Of a stretch of 64,000 nucleotides of DNA, positions 47,016-55,923 are shown piece after piece. Source of the stretch: Cryobacterium arcticum (GTDB taxonomy: Bacteria > Actinomycetota > Actinomycetes > Actinomycetales > Microbacteriaceae); the NCBI RefSeq assembly GCF_003185895.1, contig NZ_QHLY01000012.1, positions 1,178,001 through 1,242,000 of the forward strand, written 5' to 3'. Made by a program: the position numbers and the translations under genes. The first letter of the stretch is position 1. The number at the start of each line of letters is the position of its first letter. The notes under the pieces are model-generated. The model made no database searches, was not told the DNA's origin, and saw only the letters and a list, made by a program, of their open reading frames with translations.

Positions 47016-47016
47016 G

Positions 47017-48228
47017 CTAGACCGCGGTGGCGCCGGCGACGGGAACGGCAGAGGCCTCGAGGCCGTTGCGGCGGGCGACCTCGCCGAGCCAGCTGGCGCT
47101 GGGCTTGGGGGTGCGGGCGAAGGTCTGCTTGTCCCAGCCGATCAGGCCGAAGGTGGGCGCGAAGCCCGAGGCCCACTCGTAATTGTCCAGCGCCGACCAG
47201 TGCAGGTAGCCGAGCAGGTCGATGCCGTCGTCGATGCAGGCGTGCAGGCCCTCCAGTGCGCCCTGGGTGTAGGCGATCCGGCGGCTGTCGTCGGCGGTGG
47301 CGATGCCGTTCTCGGTCACCATCACGGGCACATGGTCGGTCAGCTCCCAGGCGGCCCGCACGCCGATGCCGGCCGCCGGCGGGAAGAACTCCCAGCCGGT
47401 CAGGGTGGTCTCCACGTTCTCGGCGACCGGGCGGGGGCCTTCGGGGCCGATGAATGTGCGGGTGTAGGCCTGCACCCCGATGAAGTCGTCGCCCTTCACG
47501 GTCTCGAGGTACCAGTCCTCACGCGGGTAGGCGTATTCGGCGAGCTTCTCGTCTGCGCCCTCCTCGTCCACGGCCACGAAGGCCTGGGTGGCGATGGTCC
47601 AGCCGGTCTTGAGGCCGTTCACCTGCGACAGCACCTCGCGAGAGCGCTGGTGCGAGAGGAGCAGCGCATCCGCCACCTGCAGGTCGGGGTTGGCCAGGCC
47701 GTGCGCCACCAGGTTCGCGGCGTCCTCTCCCCCGGCCAACATCGCGGCGATGTTGGGTTCGTTGATCGTGCAGACGTAGTTCACGCCCTCCGCCACCACC
47801 GGCAGGGCCAGCTCGGTGTAGCGGGCGAACAGGTCGGCGGCATCCGGCGCACGCCAGAAGCCGTCGTTCTCGAACCAGCGGGGCACGGTGAAGTGCATGA
47901 GCGTCACGATCGGCTCGATGCCGAACTCGTGGCAGGTGTCGACCATGCGGCGGTAGTGGTCAACCGCCGAACGGGAGGTGAAACCGCGTTCCGGCTCGAT
48001 GCGCGCCCACTCGATGCTGAACCGGTAGGAGTTCAGGCCCAGGTCGGCGAGAAGTTTGATGTCTTCGCGGTAGCGGTGGAAACTGTCGGCGGCGTCCCCG
48101 CTCGGCTCGACCATGGTGGTGCCCTGGGCGTGTTCCTTGGGCCACCAGTTGCTGTTGACGTTGTTGCCCTCGATCTGGTGGGCGGCGGTTGCGGCGCCCC
48201 ACAGGAAGCCATCGGGGAAAGTGAGCAT
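47017..48228 (-). CDS. GH1 beta-glucosidase
   Basis: 403 residues, somewhat short for GH1 (usually 440-480). Acid/base glutamate E157 is in TINEPN and the nucleophile E306 in VTENGIA; the N-terminal FPDGFLWGAATAAHQIEG is the family entry signature. No signal peptide, so it acts in the cytoplasm on imported beta-glucosides, possibly after uptake by the ABC system encoded just upstream. It begins 58 bases after the alpha/beta hydrolase stop. Last gene of the LacI-controlled unit. Confidence 0.93.
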   Translation of the reverse strand: MLTFPDGFLWGAATAAHQIEGNNVNSNWWPKEHAQGTTMVEPSGDAADSFHRYREDIKLLADLGLNSYRFSIEWARIEPERGFTSRSAVDHYRRMVDTCHEFGIEPIVTLMHFTVPRWFENDGFWRAPDAADLFARYTELALPVVAEGVNYVCTINEPNIAAMLAGGEDAANLVAHGLANPDLQVADALLLSHQRSREVLSQVNGLKTGWTIATQAFVAVDEEGADEKLAEYAYPREDWYLETVKGDDFIGVQAYTRTFIGPEGPRPVAENVETTLTGWEFFPPAAGIGVRAAWELTDHVPVMVTENGIATADDSRRIAYTQGALEGLHACIDDGIDLLGYLHWSALDNYEWASGFAPTFGLIGWDKQTFARTPKPSASWLGEVARRNGLEASAVPVAGATAV

Positions 48229-48286
48229 GGAAGGATCTCCTTGGGTTGCGGTGGTGCGGAGTACGAAGAAGTTGTGGCCGGCGTGG

Positions 48287-49117
48287 TCAGCTGGTGGATG
48301 CCCAGAAGTCGTTGAGCATCGCAGCCGTGAAGCCGGGATTGTCGAGGTTGGGCAGGTGGCCGGCGTGCGGGATCACCCGGTACTGGGCGCCGAGCTCCTC
48401 GGCCATTAGTCGCTGCGCGGCGATCGGCCAGGCGTCGTCGGTGTCGCCGTGTGCGACCAGGGTGGGAACGCGAGTGGCGCGCACCTGGGCGGTGGAGTCC
48501 GGCGTGGACTGGAGGATGCGGATGCCCCCGAGGATGTTGTCGACGGAGGAGGCGGTCAGGCGATCGCGCACGAACTCGTCGTCCGCCGTGAGCACGGTGC
48601 CCTCGGGGTGGTCGAGCGCCCAAACGCCTAAAGTGCCGTGCTCGCTGATCAACCTGGCGTCGGCCTCGTGCGATCCGGGCCGGCCACCCGGGCCGGAGCA
48701 GAGCAGTGTGAGGTCGGTGAACAGGGCGGGGCTCCGCAGCAGGGCGGCGCGGGCGACGAGGCCGCCGAGGCTGTGGCCCACCAGGTGCACGGGGGCACCG
48801 GCACCCACAGTGTGGGCCACGGTGACGGCATCCTCGGCGAAGTCCTCGAGCCGGTAGTGCTCCACCCCCACGGGCGCGGCCGAGTCGGCCTGGCCGCGCT
48901 GGCTGTAGCTCACCACTTCCCAGCCGTGGGCGGCGATGAGCGGCAGCAGCAGCCGGAAGTCCTCTTTGGAACCGGTGAAGCCCGGCACCAGCAGGGCCAC
49001 GCCGCGAGGCTCGACCGACGGCATCATGCGGAAGGCCGTGAGTGGACCGGCCGCGGAGTCGACGGTGAAGTGCTCGATGGCCGGGGCGAGTGGCAGGGTG
49101 CCGAACGGGGCGGTCAT
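48287..49117 (-). CDS. Alpha/beta hydrolase
   Basis: A 276-residue cytoplasmic alpha/beta hydrolase. The nucleophile serine lies in LVGHSLGGLVARA, the acid in VAHGDTDDAWP, and the histidine in IPHAGHLPNLD. LVPGFTGSKEDF near the N-terminus gives the oxyanion loop. ATG at 49117 overlaps the ABC ATPase stop (ATGA). In this operon it could deacylate or de-esterify an imported glycoside. Substrate unknown. Confidence 0.88.
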   Translation of the reverse strand: MTAPFGTLPLAPAIEHFTVDSAAGPLTAFRMMPSVEPRGVALLVPGFTGSKEDFRLLLPLIAAHGWEVVSYSQRGQADSAAPVGVEHYRLEDFAEDAVTVAHTVGAGAPVHLVGHSLGGLVARAALLRSPALFTDLTLLCSGPGGRPGSHEADARLISEHGTLGVWALDHPEGTVLTADDEFVRDRLTASSVDNILGGIRILQSTPDSTAQVRATRVPTLVAHGDTDDAWPIAAQRLMAEELGAQYRVIPHAGHLPNLDNPGFTAAMLNDFWASTS

Positions 49118-50844
49118 GCCACCTCCTTGCGGGGGTTGGGAATCGCGTCGAGCAGCCGGATCGTGTAGTCGTCCTGCGGGTTGCGCAGCACATCGGCGGT
49201 GTTCCCGCGCTCGACCACGGCGCCGTGGTTGAGCACCATGATGTTGTCGGTGACCACGCGGGCGGAGAGCAGGTCGTGGGTGATGTAGAGCAGGCTCACT
49301 CCCCACTGTTCGCGCAGGTCTTCGAGCAGCGCGAGCACCCCGGCGCGCAGTGACACGTCGAGCATCGAGACCGGTTCGTCGGCGATGATCACCTGCGGGT
49401 CGCTGGCCAGGGCGCGGGCGATGACTACCCGCTGGCGCTGGCCGCCGGAGAGTTGGTGCGGCAGCTTGGCCGCGAACTCCTCCACCGGTTTCATGCCCAC
49501 GATGTCGAGCAGTTCGAGCACCCGGCGGCGGGCCTCGGTGCCGTGCAGGCCGGTGAAGTTGATCACCGGGCGGGTGAGGGCGTACTCCACGGTGTGCAGC
49601 GGATTGAGCGCGGAGTACGGGTCCTGGAACACCATCTGCACGTCGCGGTGCAATTGGCGGAAGTTGCGGCGGCTCAGCGTGCCCACGTCGAGGTCGCCGA
49701 AGCGGATGCTGCCGCTGGTGGGCTTCTCCACCGCGGTGATGAGCTTGGCGAGGGTGGACTTACCCGAGCCGGAGGCCCCGACCAGGGCCAGCGCCGAACC
49801 GGGCTCGAGGGTGAACGACACGTTGTCCACGGCCCGCACCGGTGCTTCACCGCGGCGCGGAGCCGGGTATACCTTGGAGACGTTCTCCACGATCATGGTG
49901 TGCTGGTCGGTGCGCCGGGTGCGCGGCGAGACCGTCGGCGCGTGAGTGGCCCCGTCGGCGCGCGCGGCACCGTCGTTCTGGCGCTGCTGCCGGTCGGCGA
50001 AACCGGGCAGCTCCACCACCTCGGCGCGCGGGTCGGCGTAGTGCGAGAGCAGCATCCGGGTGTAGTCGGCCTGCGGGTTCTCCAGGATCTGCCGGGCCGG
50101 GGCATCCTCCACGATGCGGCCCTCGTGCATCACCATCACCCGCTGCGCGGACTCGAGCACGATACCCAGGTCGTGGCTGATCAGGATCGCGGTGAAGTTC
50201 TCGGCCTTCTGCAGTTCGATGATGGTGTTCATCACGGCGTGCTGCACAAGCACGTCGAGGGCCGTGGTGGGCTCGTCGAAGACCATCAGCTCGGGTTCGA
50301 GCGAGAGCGCCAGGGCGATGGACACCCGCTGGCGCATGCCGCCGGAGAGTTCGCCGGGGAACCGATCCAGCACCTGCGGGGTCAGTTCGACCTTGCCGAT
50401 CAGCTCGGTGGCGCGGGCAGCCCAGCGGGACCGCTCCACGTGGCCGTGCGCGCGGAAGATGTCGACGAAGTGATTGCGGATGCTGCGCACCGGGTTGAGC
50501 GCGTTCATGCCGGACTGCAGCACCATGGCGATGCCGCCGTGGCGTTGCTCGCGCAGCTGCTCGGCATCCAGGCTGGCGATGTCCTTGCCGCCGAAGAGGA
50601 TGCGGCCCTTCTCGATGTGCGCCGGCGGCTTGGAGAGGCCGGTGAGCGCGAAGCCGAGGGTGGACTTGCCCGACCCGGACTCCCCCACCAGGCCGACGAA
50701 CTCGCCGTGGGCCAGCCGGAAGGAGACGTTCTGCACGGCCTGCGTCGCGTATTCGCCGTAACCGTAGTGCACCGAGAGGTCGTGCACCTCGAGCAGGGTG
50801 TCGTTGGCAGCGGGCGGTGCCGGGGTGAAGGGTGCGGGGGTCAT
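49114..50844 (-). CDS. Oligopeptide/disaccharide-type ABC transporter, fused double ATPase
   Basis: 576 residues holding two complete ATPase domains, the OppD and OppF halves in one chain. The first (about 15-275) has GESGSGKST, LSGGMRQR and MVFDEPTTALD; the second (about 318-570) has GASGSGKST, LSGGQRQR and IIADEPVSMLD. A charged linker with no clear fold joins them. ATG at 50844 overlaps the permease stop by four bases. Powers the importer formed by the next three genes. Confidence 0.93.
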   Translation of the reverse strand: MTPAPFTPAPPAANDTLLEVHDLSVHYGYGEYATQAVQNVSFRLAHGEFVGLVGESGSGKSTLGFALTGLSKPPAHIEKGRILFGGKDIASLDAEQLREQRHGGIAMVLQSGMNALNPVRSIRNHFVDIFRAHGHVERSRWAARATELIGKVELTPQVLDRFPGELSGGMRQRVSIALALSLEPELMVFDEPTTALDVLVQHAVMNTIIELQKAENFTAILISHDLGIVLESAQRVMVMHEGRIVEDAPARQILENPQADYTRMLLSHYADPRAEVVELPGFADRQQRQNDGAARADGATHAPTVSPRTRRTDQHTMIVENVSKVYPAPRRGEAPVRAVDNVSFTLEPGSALALVGASGSGKSTLAKLITAVEKPTSGSIRFGDLDVGTLSRRNFRQLHRDVQMVFQDPYSALNPLHTVEYALTRPVINFTGLHGTEARRRVLELLDIVGMKPVEEFAAKLPHQLSGGQRQRVVIARALASDPQVIIADEPVSMLDVSLRAGVLALLEDLREQWGVSLLYITHDLLSARVVTDNIMVLNHGAVVERGNTADVLRNPQDDYTIRLLDAIPNPRKEVA

Positions 50845-51773
50845 TTCTTCGTTCCTTCCCGGAGGCGGGGATTGCTGATGCCGTCGACGCCGAAGTTGAT
50901 CAGGGTGAGGGAGGTGGCCAGCAGGGCGATGCAGAGGCCGGGAGCGAACAGGAGTGCCCACTGCCCGGTGAGCAGGGCGTTGGAGTTCTGCGCCCAGAAG
51001 AGCATCGTGCCCCAGCTCACCACGGTGGAGTCGCCGAGGCCGAGGAACTCCAGGCCGGCTTCGGCGAGGATCGCCGCTGTGGCCGCACCGAAGAAGTTGC
51101 CGACGATGAGCGAGGTCATGTTGGGCAGGATCTCGCGGAACACGATGCGGAACGGTCGTTCACCGCTGAACACGGCGGCGGTGATGAAGTCGCGGGAGCG
51201 CAGCGACTGGGTCTGGCTGCGCAACACCCGGGCGCCCCAGGCCCAACCGGTGACCACGACGACGATGATGATCATGCCGATGCCGCCGCCGGAGAGGTAG
51301 GCCGCGATCACGATCATCAGCGGCAGGCCCGGGATGACCAGGAACAGGTTGACGATGAAGTTGATCACGTCGGCGCCGAACCCGCGCACGTATCCCCAGC
51401 TGAGGCCGATCAGCACGGCGATCACGGTGGAGAGCAGGCCCGCGACCAGGCCGACGAAGATGCTGATCTGGGCGCCGTAGAGCAACTGGCTGAGCACGTC
51501 TTCACCGGCGGCGGTGGTGCCGAGCCAGTGTGCCGCGCTGGGGTCGGCGCTGCGTTCGAAGCCGGTCTCGCTGGCGCCGTATGGCGCGATCAGCGGGGCG
51601 AAGATCGCCAGCAGCACGAACACGGCCAGCATGATCAGGCCGATGCGGGCCTTTCCGTTCGACCAGACCGTTGACGCGACGCGGGCGACGACCTTCCAGG
51701 CGGAGGGGGCCTCGCCGGCCGGCGTGATCGGCGCGCGCAGGATGGCGGTGGTGGGGGGCAGTGAGGTAGTCAT
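50841..51773 (-). CDS. ABC transporter permease, OppC/DppC type
   Basis: 310 residues, N-terminal helix (about 41-60) and five further helices in the binding-protein-dependent permease domain; VLRSQTQSLRSRDFITAAVF is the EAA-like coupling loop. Pairs with the OppB-type permease whose stop its ATG overlaps. Confidence 0.92.
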   Translation of the reverse strand: MTTSLPPTTAILRAPITPAGEAPSAWKVVARVASTVWSNGKARIGLIMLAVFVLLAIFAPLIAPYGASETGFERSADPSAAHWLGTTAAGEDVLSQLLYGAQISIFVGLVAGLLSTVIAVLIGLSWGYVRGFGADVINFIVNLFLVIPGLPLMIVIAAYLSGGGIGMIIIVVVVTGWAWGARVLRSQTQSLRSRDFITAAVFSGERPFRIVFREILPNMTSLIVGNFFGAATAAILAEAGLEFLGLGDSTVVSWGTMLFWAQNSNALLTGQWALLFAPGLCIALLATSLTLINFGVDGISNPRLREGTKK

Positions 51774-52855
51774 CGTCGGGTCCTCGGGTCCAGCACGCCG
51801 TACAAAATGTCGACGAGGAAGTTGGCGATGAGCACGCTCACGGTGATCATCAGGAAGAGTGCCTGCATCAACGGGTAGTCCTGGTTGGTGACGGCGTTGA
51901 AGAGCAGGTAGCCGATGCCGGGGTAGCCGAAGACCTGTTCCACCAGGATCGAGCCGCCGACGACACCGCCCAGGGCCAGGCCGAAGGAGGTGAGGTTGGG
52001 CAGGATGGCGTTACGCGCGGCGTAGCGGAGGGCGATGGTGCGGGGCTTGAGCCCGTTCGCCTCGGCGAAGGTCACGTAGTCGTCACCGAGGGTGGAGATC
52101 ATGGTGTTGCGCATCCCCAGGATCCAGCCGCCGAGCGAGGTGATCAGGATCGTGAGAGCCGGCAGCACCCCGTGGTAGAGCGCGTCGCCGAAGAACTCGA
52201 ACGAGAGGTTCGGGGTGGCGGTGGGGCCGTAGGCGCCCGAGGTGGGGAACAGCCGCAGCACGTAACCGGCGAAGAAGAGCAGCAGCAGCGCGGTCCAGAA
52301 GTACGGGAAGGCACTCAGGAACGAGCCCACCAGCGTGGGCACGCTGTCGAGCCAGGTGCCGCGCTTCCAGGCCGCCAGCACCCCGAGCAGGGTGCCCAGG
52401 ACGAACGCGACCACAGTGACCAGGCCGACCAGCACGAGCGTGTACGGCAGCGCGGCCGAGACCAGTTCCCCCACGCTCTGCGGGTAGAAGGTGTACGAGA
52501 TGCCGAAGTCCAGCGTCACCACCTGGTGCAGGTAGGCGAAATACTGCTCGACGATGTTGCCGGTGGGCACACCGAGCTGGGCTTCAATGGCGGCCTTGGT
52601 GGCCTCGGAGACCGGGCCGTTCTGGGCCAGCTTGGCCAGCGCGGCATCCGCCGGCGTGCCGGGCATCAGCCGTGGCAGCAGGAAGTTGACCGTGACGGCC
52701 GCCCACAGGGTGAGGGCGAACAGGCCGAGTTTGCGGGCCACGTAGCCGACGGCGGCCAGCGCGGGGCTGGGGGCGTGCGCGGCATCCGTGGGGCTCGTGC
52801 CCGTGGGCGCGGCGCCATCGACGCCGCGCGGCGCCGCTTGGGTGCTAGTCATCAT
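51770..52855 (-). CDS. ABC transporter permease, OppB/DppB type
   Basis: 361 residues. Helix 1 is at about 35-55 (KLGLFALTLWAAVTVNFLLP), a large outer loop follows, then five helices with the coupling loop GDDYVTFAEANGLKPRTIAL. The PGTPADAALAKLAQNGP motif after helix 1 is typical of OppB. The start (ATG 52855, or 52852) overlaps the binding-protein gene by about 11 bases. Confidence 0.92.
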   Translation of the reverse strand: MMTSTQAAPRGVDGAAPTGTSPTDAAHAPSPALAAVGYVARKLGLFALTLWAAVTVNFLLPRLMPGTPADAALAKLAQNGPVSEATKAAIEAQLGVPTGNIVEQYFAYLHQVVTLDFGISYTFYPQSVGELVSAALPYTLVLVGLVTVVAFVLGTLLGVLAAWKRGTWLDSVPTLVGSFLSAFPYFWTALLLLFFAGYVLRLFPTSGAYGPTATPNLSFEFFGDALYHGVLPALTILITSLGGWILGMRNTMISTLGDDYVTFAEANGLKPRTIALRYAARNAILPNLTSFGLALGGVVGGSILVEQVFGYPGIGYLLFNAVTNQDYPLMQALFLMITVSVLIANFLVDILYGVLDPRTRR

Positions 52856-54518
52856 TGACCTTCTTCAGATTGGTGAGAACAAGAAGCGGGGTGGACTCGT
52901 ACGTCTTCGGCGAGGCGTACGGGTCGTCGGCGCTGGGCCAGCCGGTGAACTTCGCGTTGCTGAACAGGCCCCAGGAGCCGCCGTAGTAGAGGCTGATCGA
53001 GGGGATCTGGTCGTAGACGACCTCCTGCAGCTGGTTTGCGAGGTCGGCTTGCACCGCCGGGTCCAGCGCCACCTTGTACTGCTGCAGGATCTCGTCGACG
53101 GCCGGGTCGCTGAACCGCTCGAAGTTGTTGCTGGCCTCCTCGCCGACCGGCTTGACCCATTCACTGGAGAGCAGGTTGTTGAAGTCACGGAAGGTGTTGC
53201 CGGTGCCGCCGGTGGCGCCCATGGCGAAGTCGTACTCGCCGTTGCGCAGCGCCAGGGTGTACGCGGCGGGCTGCGGGGATTCGACCTTCACGTCGACGCC
53301 GATGGCGCCCCACTGCTTCTGCACTTCCTGCACACCCTTGAGCCAGTCGTTGTAGCCGGCGGCCGTGGTGATGGTGAGGCTGAGCTGGGCACCGGATGCG
53401 TCGACCAGCTTGCCGCCCTGCTGGGTGTAGCCGGCGGCGGCGAAGTACTCCAGCGCCTGCGCGGTGTCCTGCGTGATCAGGCCGGAATCGGGGATGTCGG
53501 GGTTGAGCACGTCCTCCTGGTTGGGCAGCAGGATGTTGGTCTGCCCGGCCGTGTCCATGTAGCCCTCGGCCGCGGCGTCACCGACGGCGGCCCGGTCCAG
53601 CGCGGTGGAGAGGCCCAGGCGCACGTTGACGTCGTTGTACGGCGCCTTGGTGAGGTTGGGGAACAGGGCGATGGTGCCGCCCGGCGGGAACCAGTAGGTG
53701 TTCTGGTTGCCGGCATCCACCCAGGCGCCCTCGACATCGCTGATGAACGAGTAGGCCCAGTCGTAGCCCTTGGTGGCCACGTCGAGCTGGGTGTTGGTGG
53801 CCGGCAGGATCAGGTGTTCGGCGGCCACGGTATCGGCCTGCCAGTAGTCCTGGTTCTTGTCCACGGTGTACTGCTGCGGGGCGAAGTTGCCCAGAGTGTA
53901 CGGGCCGGTGCCCACCGGGTCGGGGTTCCGCCAGGTGGTGGGGTCCTCCACATCCGCCCAGATGTGCTCGGGCACGATCAGGGTCGTGGAGGCGATCAGC
54001 TGGGCGGCCGGCACATCCGGTGCGGTGAGGTGCACCGTGACGGTGTCGTCGCCGACCTCGAAGGTGTCGATGTAGCTCCAGATGCCCTGCAGGTCCAGCG
54101 ACGGGTTGTCCTTGAGCAGTTGGAAGGTGAAGCCGACGTCGGCGGCGGTGAAGTCCTCACCGTCGGACCAGGTGACGCCGTCGCGGATCGTGAACACGAT
54201 CGTGGAGGGGTCGGGCTGGGCGTAACCGGTGGAGAGCCACGGGTGCTCTTCGCCGGTGAGGTTGTCGAGCACGATCAGCGGCTCGTACATGTAGAACGCC
54301 GCGACCCGCTTGTTGATCATGAACGGGTTGAAGTTCTTCTCGAACAGGGGCGAACCGTTATCGGCGGCGATCAGCATGGTGTCGTCGGGGATGGACGGAT
54401 CCGGCGCACTCTGGATCTGGATACTGCAGGCGGCGAGCGTCGAGGCTGCGACGGCCAGCGCGAGTGCGGCCAGCGTGCGGCGGAGCGGCCGGGGCCGAGA
54501 TCGTGATGGTTGCATCAT
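52845..54518 (-). CDS. ABC transporter substrate-binding lipoprotein, Opp/Dpp (cluster C) type
   Basis: 557 residues with a signal peptide ending in the lipobox TLAAC (cysteine 31). The family core includes VVFTIRDGVTWSDGEDFTA-like features (VFTIRDGVTWSDGEDF) and LGLSTALDRAAVGDAAAEGY. Opp-type binding proteins take peptides but also cello- and other beta-oligosaccharides; the operon's beta-glucosidase and LacI regulator favour a sugar here. First gene of the transport unit, with a LacI-type operator 66 bases upstream. Confidence 0.92.
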   Translation of the reverse strand: MMQPSRSRPRPLRRTLAALALAVAASTLAACSIQIQSAPDPSIPDDTMLIAADNGSPLFEKNFNPFMINKRVAAFYMYEPLIVLDNLTGEEHPWLSTGYAQPDPSTIVFTIRDGVTWSDGEDFTAADVGFTFQLLKDNPSLDLQGIWSYIDTFEVGDDTVTVHLTAPDVPAAQLIASTTLIVPEHIWADVEDPTTWRNPDPVGTGPYTLGNFAPQQYTVDKNQDYWQADTVAAEHLILPATNTQLDVATKGYDWAYSFISDVEGAWVDAGNQNTYWFPPGGTIALFPNLTKAPYNDVNVRLGLSTALDRAAVGDAAAEGYMDTAGQTNILLPNQEDVLNPDIPDSGLITQDTAQALEYFAAAGYTQQGGKLVDASGAQLSLTITTAAGYNDWLKGVQEVQKQWGAIGVDVKVESPQPAAYTLALRNGEYDFAMGATGGTGNTFRDFNNLLSSEWVKPVGEEASNNFERFSDPAVDEILQQYKVALDPAVQADLANQLQEVVYDQIPSISLYYGGSWGLFSNAKFTGWPSADDPYASPKTYESTPLLVLTNLKKVNDD

Positions 54519-54583
54519 TACTACCGGTTTTCCTCAGTCATCGTTGAGCTGATTGCGTCAAGCGACGCGTGATCTGGTTCGAG

Positions 54584-54597
54584 TGTATGCGCATACA
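54584..54597. promoter_or_regulatory. LacI-family operator
   Basis: TGTATGCGCATACA is a perfect 14-base palindrome centred on CG, matching the TGTNANCGNTNACA pattern of LacI-family sites. It lies between the LacI gene stop and the binding-protein gene, upstream of the ABC-hydrolase-glucosidase unit on the same strand. Confidence 0.8.
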
Positions 54598-54644
54598 TCG
54601 CGGAGTGCAAGCGTGCACGCTCCGTTCCGGCGGCACCGGGCCGG

Positions 54645-55730
54645 TTACACGCGTGGGCAACTCTCCCGCAGAACGACCTCGACCGGCAGCGTGAACGACT
54701 GCGGTGCGAGGCCCGGATCGTCGAGCCTGGCCGTGATGGCATGCACGGCGGCCCGGCCGAGTTCCACCATCGGCTGGTGCACGGTGGTCAGCCGCGGGCG
54801 GGAATTACGGCCGGCGGAGATGCCGTCGAACCCCGTGACCAGCACATCCTCCGGCACCCGGATGCCCCGCCGCTCGAGCACGTCAAGCACACCGAGAGCG
54901 GTCTCGTCGTTCGAGCACAGGATGCCGCGCGGGCGCCGTTCGGCCAGCAGCCGGGTCGCGATCGCCCGGCCGCCCTCCCGGGTGAAGTCGCTGCGGAGGA
55001 TTCGCACGCCGCTCTCGGCCAGGCCGGAGTCGGCGAGCGCGTCCCGGAACCCGGCCAGGCGTTCCGCATCGTCGGGCGAGTCGGCGGGGCCGGCGATGTA
55101 GACCACGTCGTGCACCCCGTGGTCCTGCAGCACGTAATTGGCCAGGGTGCGCATGCCCGGCCCGTTGCTCGCGCTCACGTGGTCGAAGTCGTCGGCGCGT
55201 TGGGCGCCGGCGAGGATCACCACCGGGATGCGGCGGGCGACATAAGCGAGGAGCTCGTCCGGCACGGTTCGGGCGAGCACGGCGAGGCCGTCGACCCGGC
55301 CGGCGATGTCGGTGACCAGGGCCTCGCGGGCGTTCCCCCGGCCGGCGGCGACCATGAGGGCGAACCCCCGGCGCCAGGCCTCGATCTCGGCACCGCGCAG
55401 CACCTCGTCGAAGTAGAGATTCTCGGCATCCGGTGCCCGGTCGGAGTCCTCGTCGACGATGGGCACGGTGTCGCCGCGGGCCGCGTCGACGGGTTTGTCG
55501 GGCACGGTCTCGTCGTGGCCGGGAAAGAACAGCCCGATCACGTTCGTGCGGCGGGCGGCGAGGCCCCTTGCAGCGGCGCTGGGCACGTAGCCGAGCTCGT
55601 TGACGGCGGCCAGCACGCGCTGGCGGGTGTCGTCGCGCACCGTGGCCGGCGACCGGAAGACCCGGGAGACGGTGGCGATGGAGACGCCGGATCGCTCGGC
55701 GACGTCGTAGACGGTGGGGGCTTTCGCCAC
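54645..55730 (-). CDS. LacI-family transcriptional regulator
   Basis: 361 residues. The helix-turn-helix opens directly (APTVYDVAERSGVSIATVSR), the hinge helix follows at about 50-60, then a sugar-binding periplasmic-type domain. There is an insert of about 30 acidic residues (VDEDSDRAPDAENLYFDE region) after the first strand, longer than usual. GTG start at 55730 with GGAGG upstream. Probably represses the importer and glucosidase genes until a sugar inducer binds. Confidence 0.92.
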   Translation of the reverse strand: MAKAPTVYDVAERSGVSIATVSRVFRSPATVRDDTRQRVLAAVNELGYVPSAAARGLAARRTNVIGLFFPGHDETVPDKPVDAARGDTVPIVDEDSDRAPDAENLYFDEVLRGAEIEAWRRGFALMVAAGRGNAREALVTDIAGRVDGLAVLARTVPDELLAYVARRIPVVILAGAQRADDFDHVSASNGPGMRTLANYVLQDHGVHDVVYIAGPADSPDDAERLAGFRDALADSGLAESGVRILRSDFTREGGRAIATRLLAERRPRGILCSNDETALGVLDVLERRGIRVPEDVLVTGFDGISAGRNSRPRLTTVHQPMVELGRAAVHAITARLDDPGLAPQSFTLPVEVVLRESCPRV

Positions 55731-55871
55731 GCTGTCGCCTCCTCGCCTCGGCACCGGCGCCGGTGGCACGGTGTTCTGCCATCGTACGGCGCACCCGCGC
55801 CGGATCCCGCGCCCGACCGGCGCCTTCGGTTGCCGAACCGGACAAATGCGCCCGGCGCACCGGCCGCACAT

Positions 55872-55892
55872 GTCCGCACGGGGAACAGTTAG
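55872..55892. repeat. Family 2 repeat tail, second copy
   Basis: GTCCGCACGGGGAACAGTTAG matches 6694-6714 in 19 of 21 bases. A rough partner arm (about 55841-55854, ending ATGCGCCC) lies just before it. As at the first site it is 20-30 bases past the end of a minus-strand gene. Confidence 0.65.
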
Positions 55893-55923
55893 GCGCGGGT
55901 GGGGGCGGAGACGGGGATGCGGG

